Below are positions 8,848 through 17,006 of a DNA stretch of 37,340 bases, one piece after another (the stretch's first letter is position 1; every line of letters begins with the position of its first letter). Source of the DNA: Victivallaceae bacterium (GTDB taxonomy: Bacteria > Verrucomicrobiota > Lentisphaeria > Victivallales > Victivallaceae); NCBI GenBank assembly GCA_021647315.1, contig JAKIUY010000036.1, forward strand, positions 1 through 37,340. Reading direction: 5' to 3'. The translations under genes and the position numbers were made by a program. The notes under the pieces were generated by a model. The model was not told the DNA's origin. It made no database searches and saw nothing but the letters and a program-made list of their open reading frames with translations.

Positions 8848-10758
8848 TTATTTTTTGCTATCTTTTTGCAAACTTGCAACCATCAGCTCCGCGACTTGAC
8901 GTGAGAACTTCAATGGATCGGTGATTTGACTACCTTCAGTCAGCAGGGCTTGATCATAAAGCAGACCGGCATAACTGGCTAGTTTTGGATCTTTGGCATC
9001 AGCAGTATAACAGCCTTGAAGTGCTTCAACCAAAGGATGTGACGGGTTGAGTTCGAGGATACGTTTACTGACCGGCATCTCCTGGTTCATGGCTTTAAAG
9101 ATACGCTCCATGTGAGCTCCGGCATCATGTTCGTCAGCAACCAGACAACAGGCACTTTCAGTCAGCCGTGATGAGAAGCGAACTTCTTTGACATTTGCGT
9201 CGAGCTCGGACTGGAGGAATGCTACGAGATTTTTATGTTTGTCAGTGGCTTTTTTAATTACCTTTTCTGACTCTTTTTTGCTTTCTTCGTCAAGATCAAG
9301 CTCACCTTTGCCGATTGGCTTGAGGTTCTTCTTATCATACTGTTGCATTGACTGGACGACCCATTCATCAATCGGATCGGTCATGAAGACAACATCAAAG
9401 CTTTTGCTCTTGAAGTATTCAAGTAATGGAGAATTTTCCAGCTGTTCGCGGCTGTCACCACTGATATAGTAGATATCTTTCTGTGCTTCCGGCATTGCCT
9501 GAACATATTCAGCGAGTGAGATCAGTTTGCCTGCTTCGCCGTTCATGGTTTCATACATGGCGAGTTTTTGGAGCTTTTCCTGATTAGCGTAATCGGTATG
9601 CATACCCTCTTTGAGCACTTTACCGAATTCTTTGAAGAACTTCGCATAGGTTTCAGGTTCTTTGTCCTGCATTTTTTTCAGTTCACTGAGCACCTTGCGG
9701 ACGACATTCTTCTGAATTTTGGTCAACAGTGGGTTTTCCTGAAGAATTTCACGTGAAACATTCAGCGGCAGGTCGCTTGAATCGACAACCCCTTTAACAA
9801 ACCGCAGGTAGTCAGGGATGAGCTGCTCGCATTCGTCAGTAATAAAGACGCGGCGGACATAAAGCTGCAAGCCTTTTTTCTGGGTTTCAGGCATGAACAT
9901 ATTGAACGGTACTTTTTCCGGAATATAGAGCAGAGCTTTAAATTCAGTGGTACCTTCAGCGGCGAGCTGAATATGTTTTAATGGTTCACCGCCGTGATGA
10001 GAAATGTGTGAGAAGAAGCTCTTGTGATCTTCTTCGGTGATTTCAGATGCCTGGCGCAACCAGATGGCTTTCTGGGAGTTGATCGTCACATCTTCAACGG
10101 TGGTGGTTTTATCTTCGTTAGTGGTGATACTTGGCAAAATAATTGGATATTCGATGAAATCAGAATATTTTTTGACAATTTCTTTGATTTTCCAATCTTC
10201 GAGGTAGGCTTCGGCTGTTTCATTGAAATAAAGTTTAACCTCGGTACCATGAGTATCTTTGGTTGCCTCTTCGATTGAATAGCTTGATTTACCATCAGAG
10301 GTCCAACGAATTGCCGGAGCATCGCTACCGGCGCGTTTTGTGACCAGTTCAACTTTGTCCGCGACCATGAATGATGAATAGAAGCCGACACCGAATTGGC
10401 CGATAAGTTCAGGAATATCGGCCGCCTTATCGCCTTGTTCTTCGATGGCTTTCATGAATGCTTTTGTACCGGACTGGGCGATAGTACCGATGTTCTTGAC
10501 CACCTCTTCTTCGGTCATGCCGATACCATTATCGGTGATTGTCAAGGTTTTAGCATCTTTATCGACCTGCAGGCGTACTGCCCATTCGGCAGCAATATCC
10601 TGATTTGAGAGGGCTTCGAAACGCGCCTTGTCAACTGCATCCGCAGCGTTGGCGATCAGTTCGCGCAGGAAGATATCTTTATTAGAATAAAGCGAGTGAA
10701 CGACGAGATCCAGCAAATGCTGAACTTCAGTTTTGAATTTTTTGGTCTTTGCAGCCAT
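8848..10758 (-). CDS. htpG: Molecular chaperone HtpG (bacterial Hsp90)
   Basis: 636 residues, the normal length for HtpG. This ATP-dependent cytosolic homodimer assists folding and remodelling of client proteins. The N-terminal GHKL ATPase domain (about 1-220) shows ELIANAADAVDKAR, DNGIGM, TIAQSGTKAF and GQFGVGFYSSF. These carry the Mg-binding Asn, the ADP-contacting DNGIGM loop and the glycine-rich lid. A middle domain follows (about 230-500), with PLNVSREILQ, then the C-terminal dimerisation domain, with acidic linker-like segments around 490-510. The ATG is preceded by AGGAG at seven bases. No CIRCE palindrome is visible upstream, so heat control by HrcA is not supported. The next gene downstream is tRNA-Ser. 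Confidence 0.97.
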   Translation of the reverse strand: MAAKTKKFKTEVQHLLDLVVHSLYSNKDIFLRELIANAADAVDKARFEALSNQDIAAEWAVRLQVDKDAKTLTITDNGIGMTEEEVVKNIGTIAQSGTKAFMKAIEEQGDKAADIPELIGQFGVGFYSSFMVADKVELVTKRAGSDAPAIRWTSDGKSSYSIEEATKDTHGTEVKLYFNETAEAYLEDWKIKEIVKKYSDFIEYPIILPSITTNEDKTTTVEDVTINSQKAIWLRQASEITEEDHKSFFSHISHHGGEPLKHIQLAAEGTTEFKALLYIPEKVPFNMFMPETQKKGLQLYVRRVFITDECEQLIPDYLRFVKGVVDSSDLPLNVSREILQENPLLTKIQKNVVRKVLSELKKMQDKEPETYAKFFKEFGKVLKEGMHTDYANQEKLQKLAMYETMNGEAGKLISLAEYVQAMPEAQKDIYYISGDSREQLENSPLLEYFKSKSFDVVFMTDPIDEWVVQSMQQYDKKNLKPIGKGELDLDEESKKESEKVIKKATDKHKNLVAFLQSELDANVKEVRFSSRLTESACCLVADEHDAGAHMERIFKAMNQEMPVSKRILELNPSHPLVEALQGCYTADAKDPKLASYAGLLYDQALLTEGSQITDPLKFSRQVAELMVASLQKDSKK

Positions 10759-10776
10759 AAAAATCTCCTAGTGTTT

Positions 10777-10806
10777 ATTATAATTATTATTTTAATTGCA
10801 AATGAA
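10777..10806 (-). promoter_or_regulatory. Possible htpG promoter
   Basis: On the minus strand TATAAT (10777-10782) lies 18 bases from TTCATT (10801-10806), just upstream of the htpG ribosome binding site. The -10 is perfect and the -35 is weak. The rest of the 10759-11086 gap is AT-rich with a short run of G near 10957 and no recognisable gene. Confidence 0.35.
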
Positions 10807-11086
10807 GCTCATAAAATAGCTTATGACGGGAAAAATTCCAGTTTTAACTGTAAAAAATAGCTATATTAAGTTTAAATTTTGAGGCCATAGGTATTTCTCA
10901 AAATTTAGATAATTTAAAAAATAACAATTAAAATTTATAAATACTTGTAAATGGCTGGGGGGGTAGTTTATGACTTATAGAGAACTTGTTGTTCAAAGTA
11001 ACTTGTCCTATAAAATGTAAAAATATGTAGAACTGCCCCTGAGTCCGCATTTACTTAACTTAGAAAAGTACAATTTCCTATTAGAT

Positions 11087-12394
11087 TTAAAGAAATATTT
11101 TAAATAAAGAGCATGCGGGGATTACTTTTATATTCTCATATTCCCCACCATTTTCAAGAGAAACCCTGATACCGTATGGGGATTGATGGCTATCAAGAAA
11201 AATCCGTAAAGATTGCATTTTTCCTTTGGTTCCAGCTTTTACTTCAATTGGTATTATGTTATGATTAACTTCTATTAAATAATCAACTTCGGCATTGCTT
11301 CCCCTGGTTTCACGATGCCAATAATAGAGAAAGTGATGTTTTTTAGGAGATGAATAGGCAAGTAACTCTGTACCTGTTACCACTTCTGCAATAGCTCCTC
11401 TATTTATTAATTCACTCCTATCAGCAACAATCAAGTTAGAAATATCAGTGCCTAGCATTCGTTGATATATTCCAACATCACATGGAATGACTTTATATTT
11501 TTTCTCATTGATTTGCGCATGCAGAGGGATTCCTTGTGCGCTAGAGTGATATACCTTGTGTGCAAGTCCTGCTAAAATAAGTAAATCAAGGGCATCTTTT
11601 ACCTGATAAGCAGGAAGATTCTGATTTACTTTAGAGTATTTGAATTTTCCACCTGCTTGCGTAGCAGTCGAAATAAAAGTCTCGTCTAGTCTAAGTTGTG
11701 GAATATGTTTTTTATATTTAGCAAAATCATCTCTAAAGCCTTGAATTAACTCATCTAAAATTTCTACCGAATCACTAATATTCTTGGATTGAATATACTC
11801 TTTCACAACTTCAGGGAAACCACCAATTATCAAGAAGGTTTGATACAGTTCGATAAGTTTATCAAATAAAGGTTCTGGCATAGATTCAAACTTCCCTCTA
11901 TTTTCAATATGCTCCAGAAGAAGTTTTTCGCCATTAGCAATTATAAATTCTTTAAAATTCATTGGGTACATAAAGAGTGATTGAATACGACCTACACCAA
12001 ATGAAGCCATTTCGCCAAGAGCAAATTCTAATAATGATCCGGCTGCAACAAGGTGAAGTTGAGGTAGCTTCTCTTGAAAAAAACGCAAACTGCGTAAGGC
12101 TTTTGGACATGCTTGAATCTCATCTAAAAAAACAAGTGTTTTACCTGTCTGAATAGGAATACCTGTATATGCTGAAAGTTTTTCAATGATAGTTTCAGGC
12201 GAGAGCATACCGTTAAATATTGCGGATACCCTTTCATCTTCTTCAAAATTAACTTCACAAAAGAGATCAAATTGTTTTGCTAAATGCCGAACAACCCAGG
12301 TTTTTCCAACCTGACGAGCACCTCGAAGCAACAATGGTTTTCTTCTGTTTGAATTCCGCCAATCATTTAAATATTTTGAAATTATTCTATTCAT
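11087..12394 (-). CDS. AAA-type ATPase with DUF4143 C-terminal domain
   Basis: 435 residues. The Walker A motif GARQVGKT is at 25-32 and the Walker B-type LVFLDEIQ is at about 107-114. AAGSLLEFALGE and the YPMNFKEF signature follow. The C-terminal DUF4143 region contains YYWHRETRGSNAEVDYLIE and IPIEVKAG, a nuclease-fold-like pattern (D...E-x-K). Such proteins are common in accessory regions. Their function is unknown, and some are proposed to act in mobile-element or toxin-like settings. The ATG at 12394 follows AAGGCGG at good spacing. The gene is much more AT-rich than its neighbours and is flanked by AT-rich repeats, which suggests acquisition by transfer. It has no operon partner. Confidence 0.88.
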   Translation of the reverse strand: MNRIISKYLNDWRNSNRRKPLLLRGARQVGKTWVVRHLAKQFDLFCEVNFEEDERVSAIFNGMLSPETIIEKLSAYTGIPIQTGKTLVFLDEIQACPKALRSLRFFQEKLPQLHLVAAGSLLEFALGEMASFGVGRIQSLFMYPMNFKEFIIANGEKLLLEHIENRGKFESMPEPLFDKLIELYQTFLIIGGFPEVVKEYIQSKNISDSVEILDELIQGFRDDFAKYKKHIPQLRLDETFISTATQAGGKFKYSKVNQNLPAYQVKDALDLLILAGLAHKVYHSSAQGIPLHAQINEKKYKVIPCDVGIYQRMLGTDISNLIVADRSELINRGAIAEVVTGTELLAYSSPKKHHFLYYWHRETRGSNAEVDYLIEVNHNIIPIEVKAGTKGKMQSLRIFLDSHQSPYGIRVSLENGGEYENIKVIPACSLFKIFL

Positions 12395-12577
12395 CGTTAC
12401 CGCCTTTTAATAAAAGTCAGACCTTACAATATATAGATATTAATATTTATCAAGGCAAAGACAATAGTTTTTTTGATAAAAATCAGACCAAACATCAAAC
12501 TTTTATTGTTTAGTTCGTCAAAGTTAGAGTGAGGACTACCTGCAAATTAAAAGATGCCGGTAAAAATCAAAAGTCAC

Positions 12578-12743
12578 AAGCACAAGGGGACGTTCCGCAT
12601 AAGTTTATTTATAATAAATAACTTACAAAACTACTCTATTGCTTAAAATATTTTTATATCAAGCACAAGGGGACGTTCCGCATAAGTTTATTTATAATAA
12701 ATAACTTACAAAACTACTCTATTGCTTAAAATATTTTTATATC
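12578..12743. repeat. Exact 83-bp tandem duplication
   Basis: Copy one is 12578-12660 and copy two 12661-12743, with no differences seen. Each begins AAGCACAAGGGGACGTTCC and contains a hairpin-forming segment (AAGTT, one unpaired T, ATTTAT-A-ATAAAT, AACTT) at 12601-12624 and 12684-12707. Perfect identity implies recent duplication. Confidence 0.9.
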
Positions 12744-12818
12744 AAAAAAATAGCCCTGTTTTTAACTTTTAAGATTCTTTCATACATTTTATCAATTCAA
12801 AATTACTCTATATTTTTA

Positions 12819-12854
12819 TTAAATCAAATAAAAAGGCGATTTTATTTGATTTAA
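12819..12854. repeat. Perfect 15-bp inverted repeat
   Basis: TTAAATCAAATAAAA (12819-12833), loop AGGCGA, then TTTTATTTGATTTAA (12840-12854). It could fold as a hairpin on either strand. Both arms are AT-rich, so it could act as a bidirectional terminator. Confidence 0.75.
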
Positions 12855-12891
12855 GATTAAAATAAACCTTTTTTACAAATTAAGTCATTGG

Positions 12892-13049
12892 TTATAAGTA
12901 CACTTGCGACGAGCGTCCCCCGAGCCACACCCGAGCCATCCTTAGCCCGAGCCTTAGCCCGAGCCTTACTCCCCCGAGCCTTACCCCGAGCCTTATAAGT
13001 ACACTTGCGACGAGCGTCCCCCGAGCTATGGCCCCGAGCTATGGCCCGA
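12892..13049. repeat. GC-rich CCCGAGC unit array with two 34-bp direct repeats
   Basis: Two exact copies of a 34-bp segment (12892-12925 and 12993-13026) start TTATAAGTACACTTGCGACG and end in CCCCCGAGC. Between and after them run about nine units of CCCGAGC followed by CTTA, CTTAC or TATGG. The block is sharply richer in GC than the surrounding AT-rich DNA. Units vary from about 11 to 16 bases and there are no spacers of constant length, so this is not a CRISPR. Confidence 0.8.
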
Positions 13050-13181
13050 GCTATGATTGAGTTTCCAGGGGCGTTGCCCCCTTCGCTATGGTGAAGAGCA
13101 CTTACAGCGCAAAGAAAACTTTAAAATAATTCCTTCCTTGAATCATGTTTTGATGGGAGTTTGACTTTGATAATTTGTTCA

Positions 13182-13236
13182 GTGCTGGTAATATTGCCAG
13201 CAAGTAGGACGGGTTGCTCCAGCACCGTCTTTTTTT
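13182..13236 (+). terminator. Double hairpin with T run (terminator or attenuator-like)
   Basis: GTGCTGG (13182-13188) can pair with CCAGCA (13197-13202) or, alternatively, with CCAGCAC (13219-13225). The second segment lies inside the hairpin GACGG (13208-13212)...CCGTC (13225-13229), which is followed by seven T. The mutually exclusive pairings resemble an attenuator, but no plus-strand gene follows. Confidence 0.4.
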
Positions 13237-13280
13237 GTTAGTGCAGGAGCAGCTGACATACACGTCATACACGTAGGCTA

Positions 13281-13308
13281 TTCAATGTTGAATGTTCGAC
13301 GTTCCGGT
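13281..13308. repeat. Degenerate heptanucleotide array at a gene 3' end
   Basis: TTCAATG, TTGAATG, TTCGACG, TTCCGGT: four units of seven bases sharing TT at the start. The TGA stop of the barrel protein (13282-13284) lies in the first unit and the last codons are read from the others. Confidence 0.55.
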
Positions 13309-14745
13309 TTTGTTGGTTATCTCCACTGTCGCTGGTAGGTCACAAGTATTGTTGTACTGTAATACCGTTAGGCGTTCGGCTGGCAGGTTGATTGTTTTGC
13401 TGGAACTGCCGTCGAGTGATTTGATGGCTACGGTTTCCGAGTCTGAATTCATATTGGCGATTGCCAGCCACAGTGATTCGTTGATGAATACTGAAACACG
13501 GCGTTTTTCGCTGCTGCCGGGGAATGGCAGTTGTGGCTCGTCAGCTATTTCGATAAAGGTGACACTATTATTTTTCGTCATTTTGCGGTAAATTTTCAAA
13601 TAGTCTCCATGACGGTCACGACCGGCAATCCAGCTGGCATTGCCCAATGGTGCTAAGCCGGCTTTGCCCTGGGCCTTCATCCATGCGCTCCAATGGTCAT
13701 ATTGAGTTTCACATTTCCATTCAGTGCCGGGAATGGAGAACATATCCTCAATTTCGCCATAAGAGCCGTCTTCCAGCCACGGGAACTGGAGATAGACAAT
13801 AGAGGCGGCCATTGCGAGGTGTTCCAATGGCGCCACTTTGCTGACATCCGGGGTTAAATCGCCGTTTTCCCAGTCTGCGGTCACCAATTTACTCCAGTCA
13901 TTGAAACGTAGCACGTATGGAGCATAATCACGGGTGCGATTAATGGATGCCAACAGGTCCGGCACTCCTTCACCGAGCAGATAGTAATCCCACCAGGGGC
14001 GTTCAAACGGCTGTGGTTGGTCACCGCCGACATGGGCGACAACGATACCATTGCGTGCTTTGACAATACAGTACATTTCTGCCAGGAAGTCTTCCCAGAG
14101 GTCATAGTAGCCAGCTTTGGCTTCTGGGGTATAGGAGTCGGGATCTTTGGGGTCATTATTGACAAAATGAACATGATCATCAGCTTCGGGATTATTGCAG
14201 CCCGGAGCATGAGGTCCGATGCCACCATCCCAGTAGATGCCGTCAAATTTATAATGATCAATCATCTTAGCCAGGTTGTCAAAGAAGTATTCGCGCCATG
14301 AAGTGGAGCCGGGACATAGCCGGTCAAAATCATTGGCCAGTTCCACCAGATGCTTTGCATTACGACTCCATTTGGGGTTATGAATAACATTCTGGGTATC
14401 AAGATAACCGGGCGATACATAAGGAATAACTTTAAGTCCGCGTTTATGGGCCTCTTCAATGAATTTTATTGTGCCGGTTTCGTTAATCGCCTCGAATGGG
14501 CTTTTACCGAACAGTCCACACCATTCATTCCAGTACCAGAGATGAATCACCCCGCCGCCCCACGCCTGGTAGAGGTCAAGCAGTTGCCAGTCTGCTTTGC
14601 CTGGTGTGTACGGGGTTCTGGTTGGATAATGTCCAAACTGGTAACGAATATGAAACGGTTCATATTGTGCAATGCGCAGTTTGTAACGGCAGTGTTGCTT
14701 GATGTCAGCATCTCTGGCCCATTTTAGTAAAGTCAAATCATTCAT
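13282..14745 (-). CDS. Glycoside hydrolase-like (beta/alpha)8 barrel protein
   Basis: 487 residues from the ATG at 14745. A longer frame starting at TTG 14772 (496 residues) is less likely, and neither start has a strong ribosome binding site. The barrel motifs are typical of clan-D-like glycosidases: EEAHKRGLKVIPYVSPGY (a helix and strand) and FDGIYWDGG, with the Asp where a catalytic nucleophile normally lies. Later come GIVVAHVGG and LLGEGVPDLLAS. A beta-sandwich-like C-terminal part follows (about 400 onward). No signal peptide is seen, so it is probably cytoplasmic. It most resembles DUF6259 or GH36-like proteins of polysaccharide-degrading bacteria; the substrate is unknown. The last residues and the TGA stop fall inside a degenerate heptanucleotide repeat (13281-13308). 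It lies downstream of the DUF5107 gene on the same strand. Confidence 0.7.
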   Translation of the reverse strand: MNDLTLLKWARDADIKQHCRYKLRIAQYEPFHIRYQFGHYPTRTPYTPGKADWQLLDLYQAWGGGVIHLWYWNEWCGLFGKSPFEAINETGTIKFIEEAHKRGLKVIPYVSPGYLDTQNVIHNPKWSRNAKHLVELANDFDRLCPGSTSWREYFFDNLAKMIDHYKFDGIYWDGGIGPHAPGCNNPEADDHVHFVNNDPKDPDSYTPEAKAGYYDLWEDFLAEMYCIVKARNGIVVAHVGGDQPQPFERPWWDYYLLGEGVPDLLASINRTRDYAPYVLRFNDWSKLVTADWENGDLTPDVSKVAPLEHLAMAASIVYLQFPWLEDGSYGEIEDMFSIPGTEWKCETQYDHWSAWMKAQGKAGLAPLGNASWIAGRDRHGDYLKIYRKMTKNNSVTFIEIADEPQLPFPGSSEKRRVSVFINESLWLAIANMNSDSETVAIKSLDGSSSKTINLPAERLTVLQYNNTCDLPATVEITNKTGTSNIQH

Positions 14746-14785
14746 AGTATTTTGTAAATCCAATATTTTCAATTGTTTAGTTCAT

Positions 14786-14797
14786 ACGTTAAAACGT
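14786..14797 (-). promoter_or_regulatory. Small inverted repeat upstream of the barrel gene
   Basis: ACGTT-AA-AACGT lies 41-52 bases upstream of the ATG at 14745. Perfect five-base arms and this position would suit a repressor site, but no matching site was found elsewhere in the window. Confidence 0.25.
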
Positions 14798-14851
14798 GTA
14801 GTTATGGTTGTCAAGCAGTATTTAGTCAGTGTCGTAACGAAAACGATACTT

Positions 14852-14978
14852 TTGTCGGAGTTCACAGCTTTAGCGTGCAATCAATACGTTTAAAAAACAC
14901 GCTAAAGCTGTTTCGCTCCGCTACTAAAGCCCTTGCTTTGCAAGGTCGTTCGAGAACTCACTTTTTGCTCTCCGACAA
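14852..14978. repeat. Nested inverted-repeat element (MITE- or REP-like)
   Basis: The outer arms are TTGTCGGAG (14852-14860) and CTCCGACAA (14970-14978). Inside are GAGTTC/GAACTC (14858-14863 and 14954-14959), a perfect 14-bp pair ACAGCTTTAGCGTG (14864-14877) with CACGCTAAAGCTGT (14898-14911), and a CCTTGC-TTT-GCAAGG hairpin near 14931-14945. The 127-bp unit has terminal inverted repeats and no coding capacity. It lies between two same-strand genes. Confidence 0.75.
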
Positions 14979-15016
14979 GGCGACCTGTTTACACGGCATT
15001 TCCGTTCAGACACTAA

Positions 15017-16753
15017 TTATTTTTTTGCCTGGGGGCGGTATGCTCCCCATTCGCACATATCGTCTTCACCAAGTTCTTCCGGCGTGATGGTCAGCGGTTC
15101 ATTCAGTGCCGCTTGACAACGTTTATAGAGCTCTAACCGGTTATGGCGTAGATGATAGAGCCCCCACTTGGTTGATAACAGCAGGTTACGGGCCGCTAGC
15201 GGTTTGTCCTGCATTAACAGGAGATCAATTTTGCGTTCAATCCATAAATGTGCATCAGACTCTACGGATGGGAAAAATTCTTCACGCAGTGCCAAGTCAC
15301 CTAGTTCGGTCAGACAGCAATCGCATTCAATCGCAGTCTGGAGGTCATCGGTCAGTTTACAGGCTTGTAGCAGTTCCTGGGTCGCTTTAGCGGTTCGGTT
15401 CAAGCGACGCCATAAAATCAGCCCGCGAATGCGGAATTCAGCCGCAGTTTGCGGATTATCAAGCAGGGCGATGATTGCTTCACAGTCAACCTGTTCATTT
15501 TTGTATAATTCATTAAATTCACCGGTAGCACAGAGATAGGTTGCCCAGGCGGCTCGCCAGACTTGAGGCTTGGCAGCGTGGGCAATGCGTAACGGTTTTT
15601 CATATTCAGGCAGTGGCGGGGCAGGGCTGTCAGGTGTGGCATCGAACAGTTTATTCGCGGCAATATAATCTTCATCTTCACAATGATCTTTCAGTTTATT
15701 CCATGGCGCAACTTCGGCGATATGTTCATTGCCCAGCCATTTACACGGTGGCAGTTCACCGGTAAGTTCCGGCATGGTGACGGTAGAAATATCTACTTCT
15801 GTGGTGATTGGCTGCCAAAAACAGGTAAACTCTTTGGCTTCGTCCGGTTCCAGAACAATCTCTTTATCCTGGTCAGGCACGACCCCGCTCTGAATTTCAG
15901 CATAGGGGCGACCGTCGTCCGTGAACAGCCCCGGCCAGTTGGCATGTTTATCGACACCGTAGGTCCACATTTTCATGCCGGGATATACGGTTGGTTCGGC
16001 GATATGGAGCAGACCGATCTGCTCTTCAGGATGCCAGATACCGAAGGCATATCCCCGGGCATTCCAGAAGAGTCCGGTCATGCGGTCAAAATCACTTTCG
16101 CACTCACCGATTTCAGGCCATTTAACCCAGTCCGCGACGTGGGCGTGACGGAATACTTTATCTGATGTTGGGAAAAGGTACTTAGTTTGTGGGGTTGAAC
16201 GCACCGCGGCGTTATTCCATAACGTATAGGGACGTTTAATATCACCACTGTTTTTAATGAAATAACGTTGAGTGATAAATTTATCATTTTTACCGAGTGA
16301 AAGTTCAACAATCCAGCTCAAGCCGTATTTGCGTTCAGTTTCGCCGACCTGAATCGAGACACGTCCGGCGGTTTCAATAACTGTATGGCCGACCTTTTCC
16401 AGTGAGGTCGGTGAATGGGCAATCGGGAAATTAAATTCAATGCCACTGGAGAACCAGCCCCAGCGCGGCAGAATACGATTGGGTTTAATCACATCATTGC
16501 GATAGAGGGCCTCTTTACCTGATTTTTTGTCGAACAGTGACAACATTCTGCCGCCGAGGGCTGGGCAGACAATAGCGGTCAGAAATTCATTCTCAAGCTC
16601 ATAAGCAGGCAGATCGATGATATTCGGGGTGTCAGATGTTGTCGCAAACTGGGTGTAGGGATAACAGCCTTCCGGGTCAAATATCGGTGGGAATTCTGAT
16701 GTAACCTGCGCCGGGTAATGTTTAGTCTTAATGCTAATAGTTTTTATGTGCAT
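15017..16753 (-). CDS. DUF5107 domain protein (galactose-mutarotase-like fold)
   Basis: 578 residues; the ATG follows AAGGA at seven bases. The N-terminal two thirds match DUF5107: LENEFLTAIVCPALGGRMLS, SLFDKKSGKEALYRNDVIKP, and FSSGIEFNFPIAHSPT. These are the lead-in strands and substrate face of a mutarotase-like beta-sandwich. The C-terminal part (about 380-578) is helical and TPR-like, with repeated WRAAWATYL- and LQACKL-type helices. Known: DUF5107 proteins occur in sugar-degradation loci, often with TPR extensions; their reaction is unknown. There is no signal peptide, so it should be cytoplasmic. It lies upstream of the barrel glycosidase, separated by the nested inverted-repeat element, and the two may form one unit. 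Confidence 0.8.
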   Translation of the reverse strand: MHIKTISIKTKHYPAQVTSEFPPIFDPEGCYPYTQFATTSDTPNIIDLPAYELENEFLTAIVCPALGGRMLSLFDKKSGKEALYRNDVIKPNRILPRWGWFSSGIEFNFPIAHSPTSLEKVGHTVIETAGRVSIQVGETERKYGLSWIVELSLGKNDKFITQRYFIKNSGDIKRPYTLWNNAAVRSTPQTKYLFPTSDKVFRHAHVADWVKWPEIGECESDFDRMTGLFWNARGYAFGIWHPEEQIGLLHIAEPTVYPGMKMWTYGVDKHANWPGLFTDDGRPYAEIQSGVVPDQDKEIVLEPDEAKEFTCFWQPITTEVDISTVTMPELTGELPPCKWLGNEHIAEVAPWNKLKDHCEDEDYIAANKLFDATPDSPAPPLPEYEKPLRIAHAAKPQVWRAAWATYLCATGEFNELYKNEQVDCEAIIALLDNPQTAAEFRIRGLILWRRLNRTAKATQELLQACKLTDDLQTAIECDCCLTELGDLALREEFFPSVESDAHLWIERKIDLLLMQDKPLAARNLLLSTKWGLYHLRHNRLELYKRCQAALNEPLTITPEELGEDDMCEWGAYRPQAKK

Positions 16754-16793
16754 AATTAAATCCTTTTTAATTTTGAAATTACATCGCAGGATA

Positions 16794-17006
16794 TTATTCT
16801 ATAAACTGCCATTGAGTTGCCCAGTATCCAGCACCTGGATTATCTTTATATTCTACATACCCTTTCAAGTTGTAAAGATGCATCCTGTCGAGAGAAGAAC
16901 TCCAGTTGCATTGTAAAGAAAATTCTTTGAAATTAATACAAACGGAGCGGAGAAAAGCCTTTAATTTCCGCGATGCGGAAAATTCAAAAGGCTTTTCGAG
17001 TACCGT
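16794..17006 (-). other. Open frame continuing past the pseudopilin amber stop
   Basis: Immediately after the pseudopilin TAG (17007-17009) the same frame stays open for 70 codons to a TAA at 16794-16796. It ends in a protein-like segment (MHLYNLKGYVEY, then KDNPGAGYWATQWQFIE). The first part runs through the hairpin at 16952-16997. It could be a remnant of another gene, such as the end of a carbohydrate-binding domain, or chance. No start codon or ribosome binding site supports independent translation. Confidence 0.3.
16952..16997 (-). terminator. Long hairpin after the pseudopilin gene
   Basis: The perfect 11-bp pair GAAAAGCCTTT/AAAGGCTTTTC encloses a second hairpin, TTTCCGC-ATC-GCGGAAA. 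It starts nine bases after the pseudopilin stop. The T tract is inside the stem rather than after it, so termination is plausible but not certain. Confidence 0.5.

Larger units (their letters stand above)
12395..13281. other. Long non-coding, repeat-dense region
   Basis: About 890 bases with no supportable gene on either strand. It holds an exact 83-bp tandem duplication (12578-12743), a perfect 15-bp inverted repeat (12819-12854), a GC-rich array bounded by two 34-bp direct repeats (12892-13049), a GGGGC-GTT-GCCCC hairpin (13068-13080), a pair of hairpins with a T run (13182-13236), and a doubled CATACACGT near 13257-13273. Confidence 0.75.

Noticed and set aside
10759..10900. CIRCE or sigma-32 control of htpG
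   Set aside because: No TTAGCACTC...GAGTGCTAA palindrome and no clear heat-shock -35/-10 pair are visible.
12578..12743. CRISPR or phage attachment sites in the 83-bp duplication
   Set aside because: There are only two directly abutting copies with no spacer, and no integrase or tRNA gene is next to them.
12892..13049. CRISPR array
   Set aside because: Repeat units are short and of uneven length, there are no unique spacers of constant size, and no cas gene is present.
14350..15087. Plus-strand open frames of about 100 codons opposite the glycosidase and DUF5107 genes
   Set aside because: They are antisense shadows of strongly conserved minus-strand genes.
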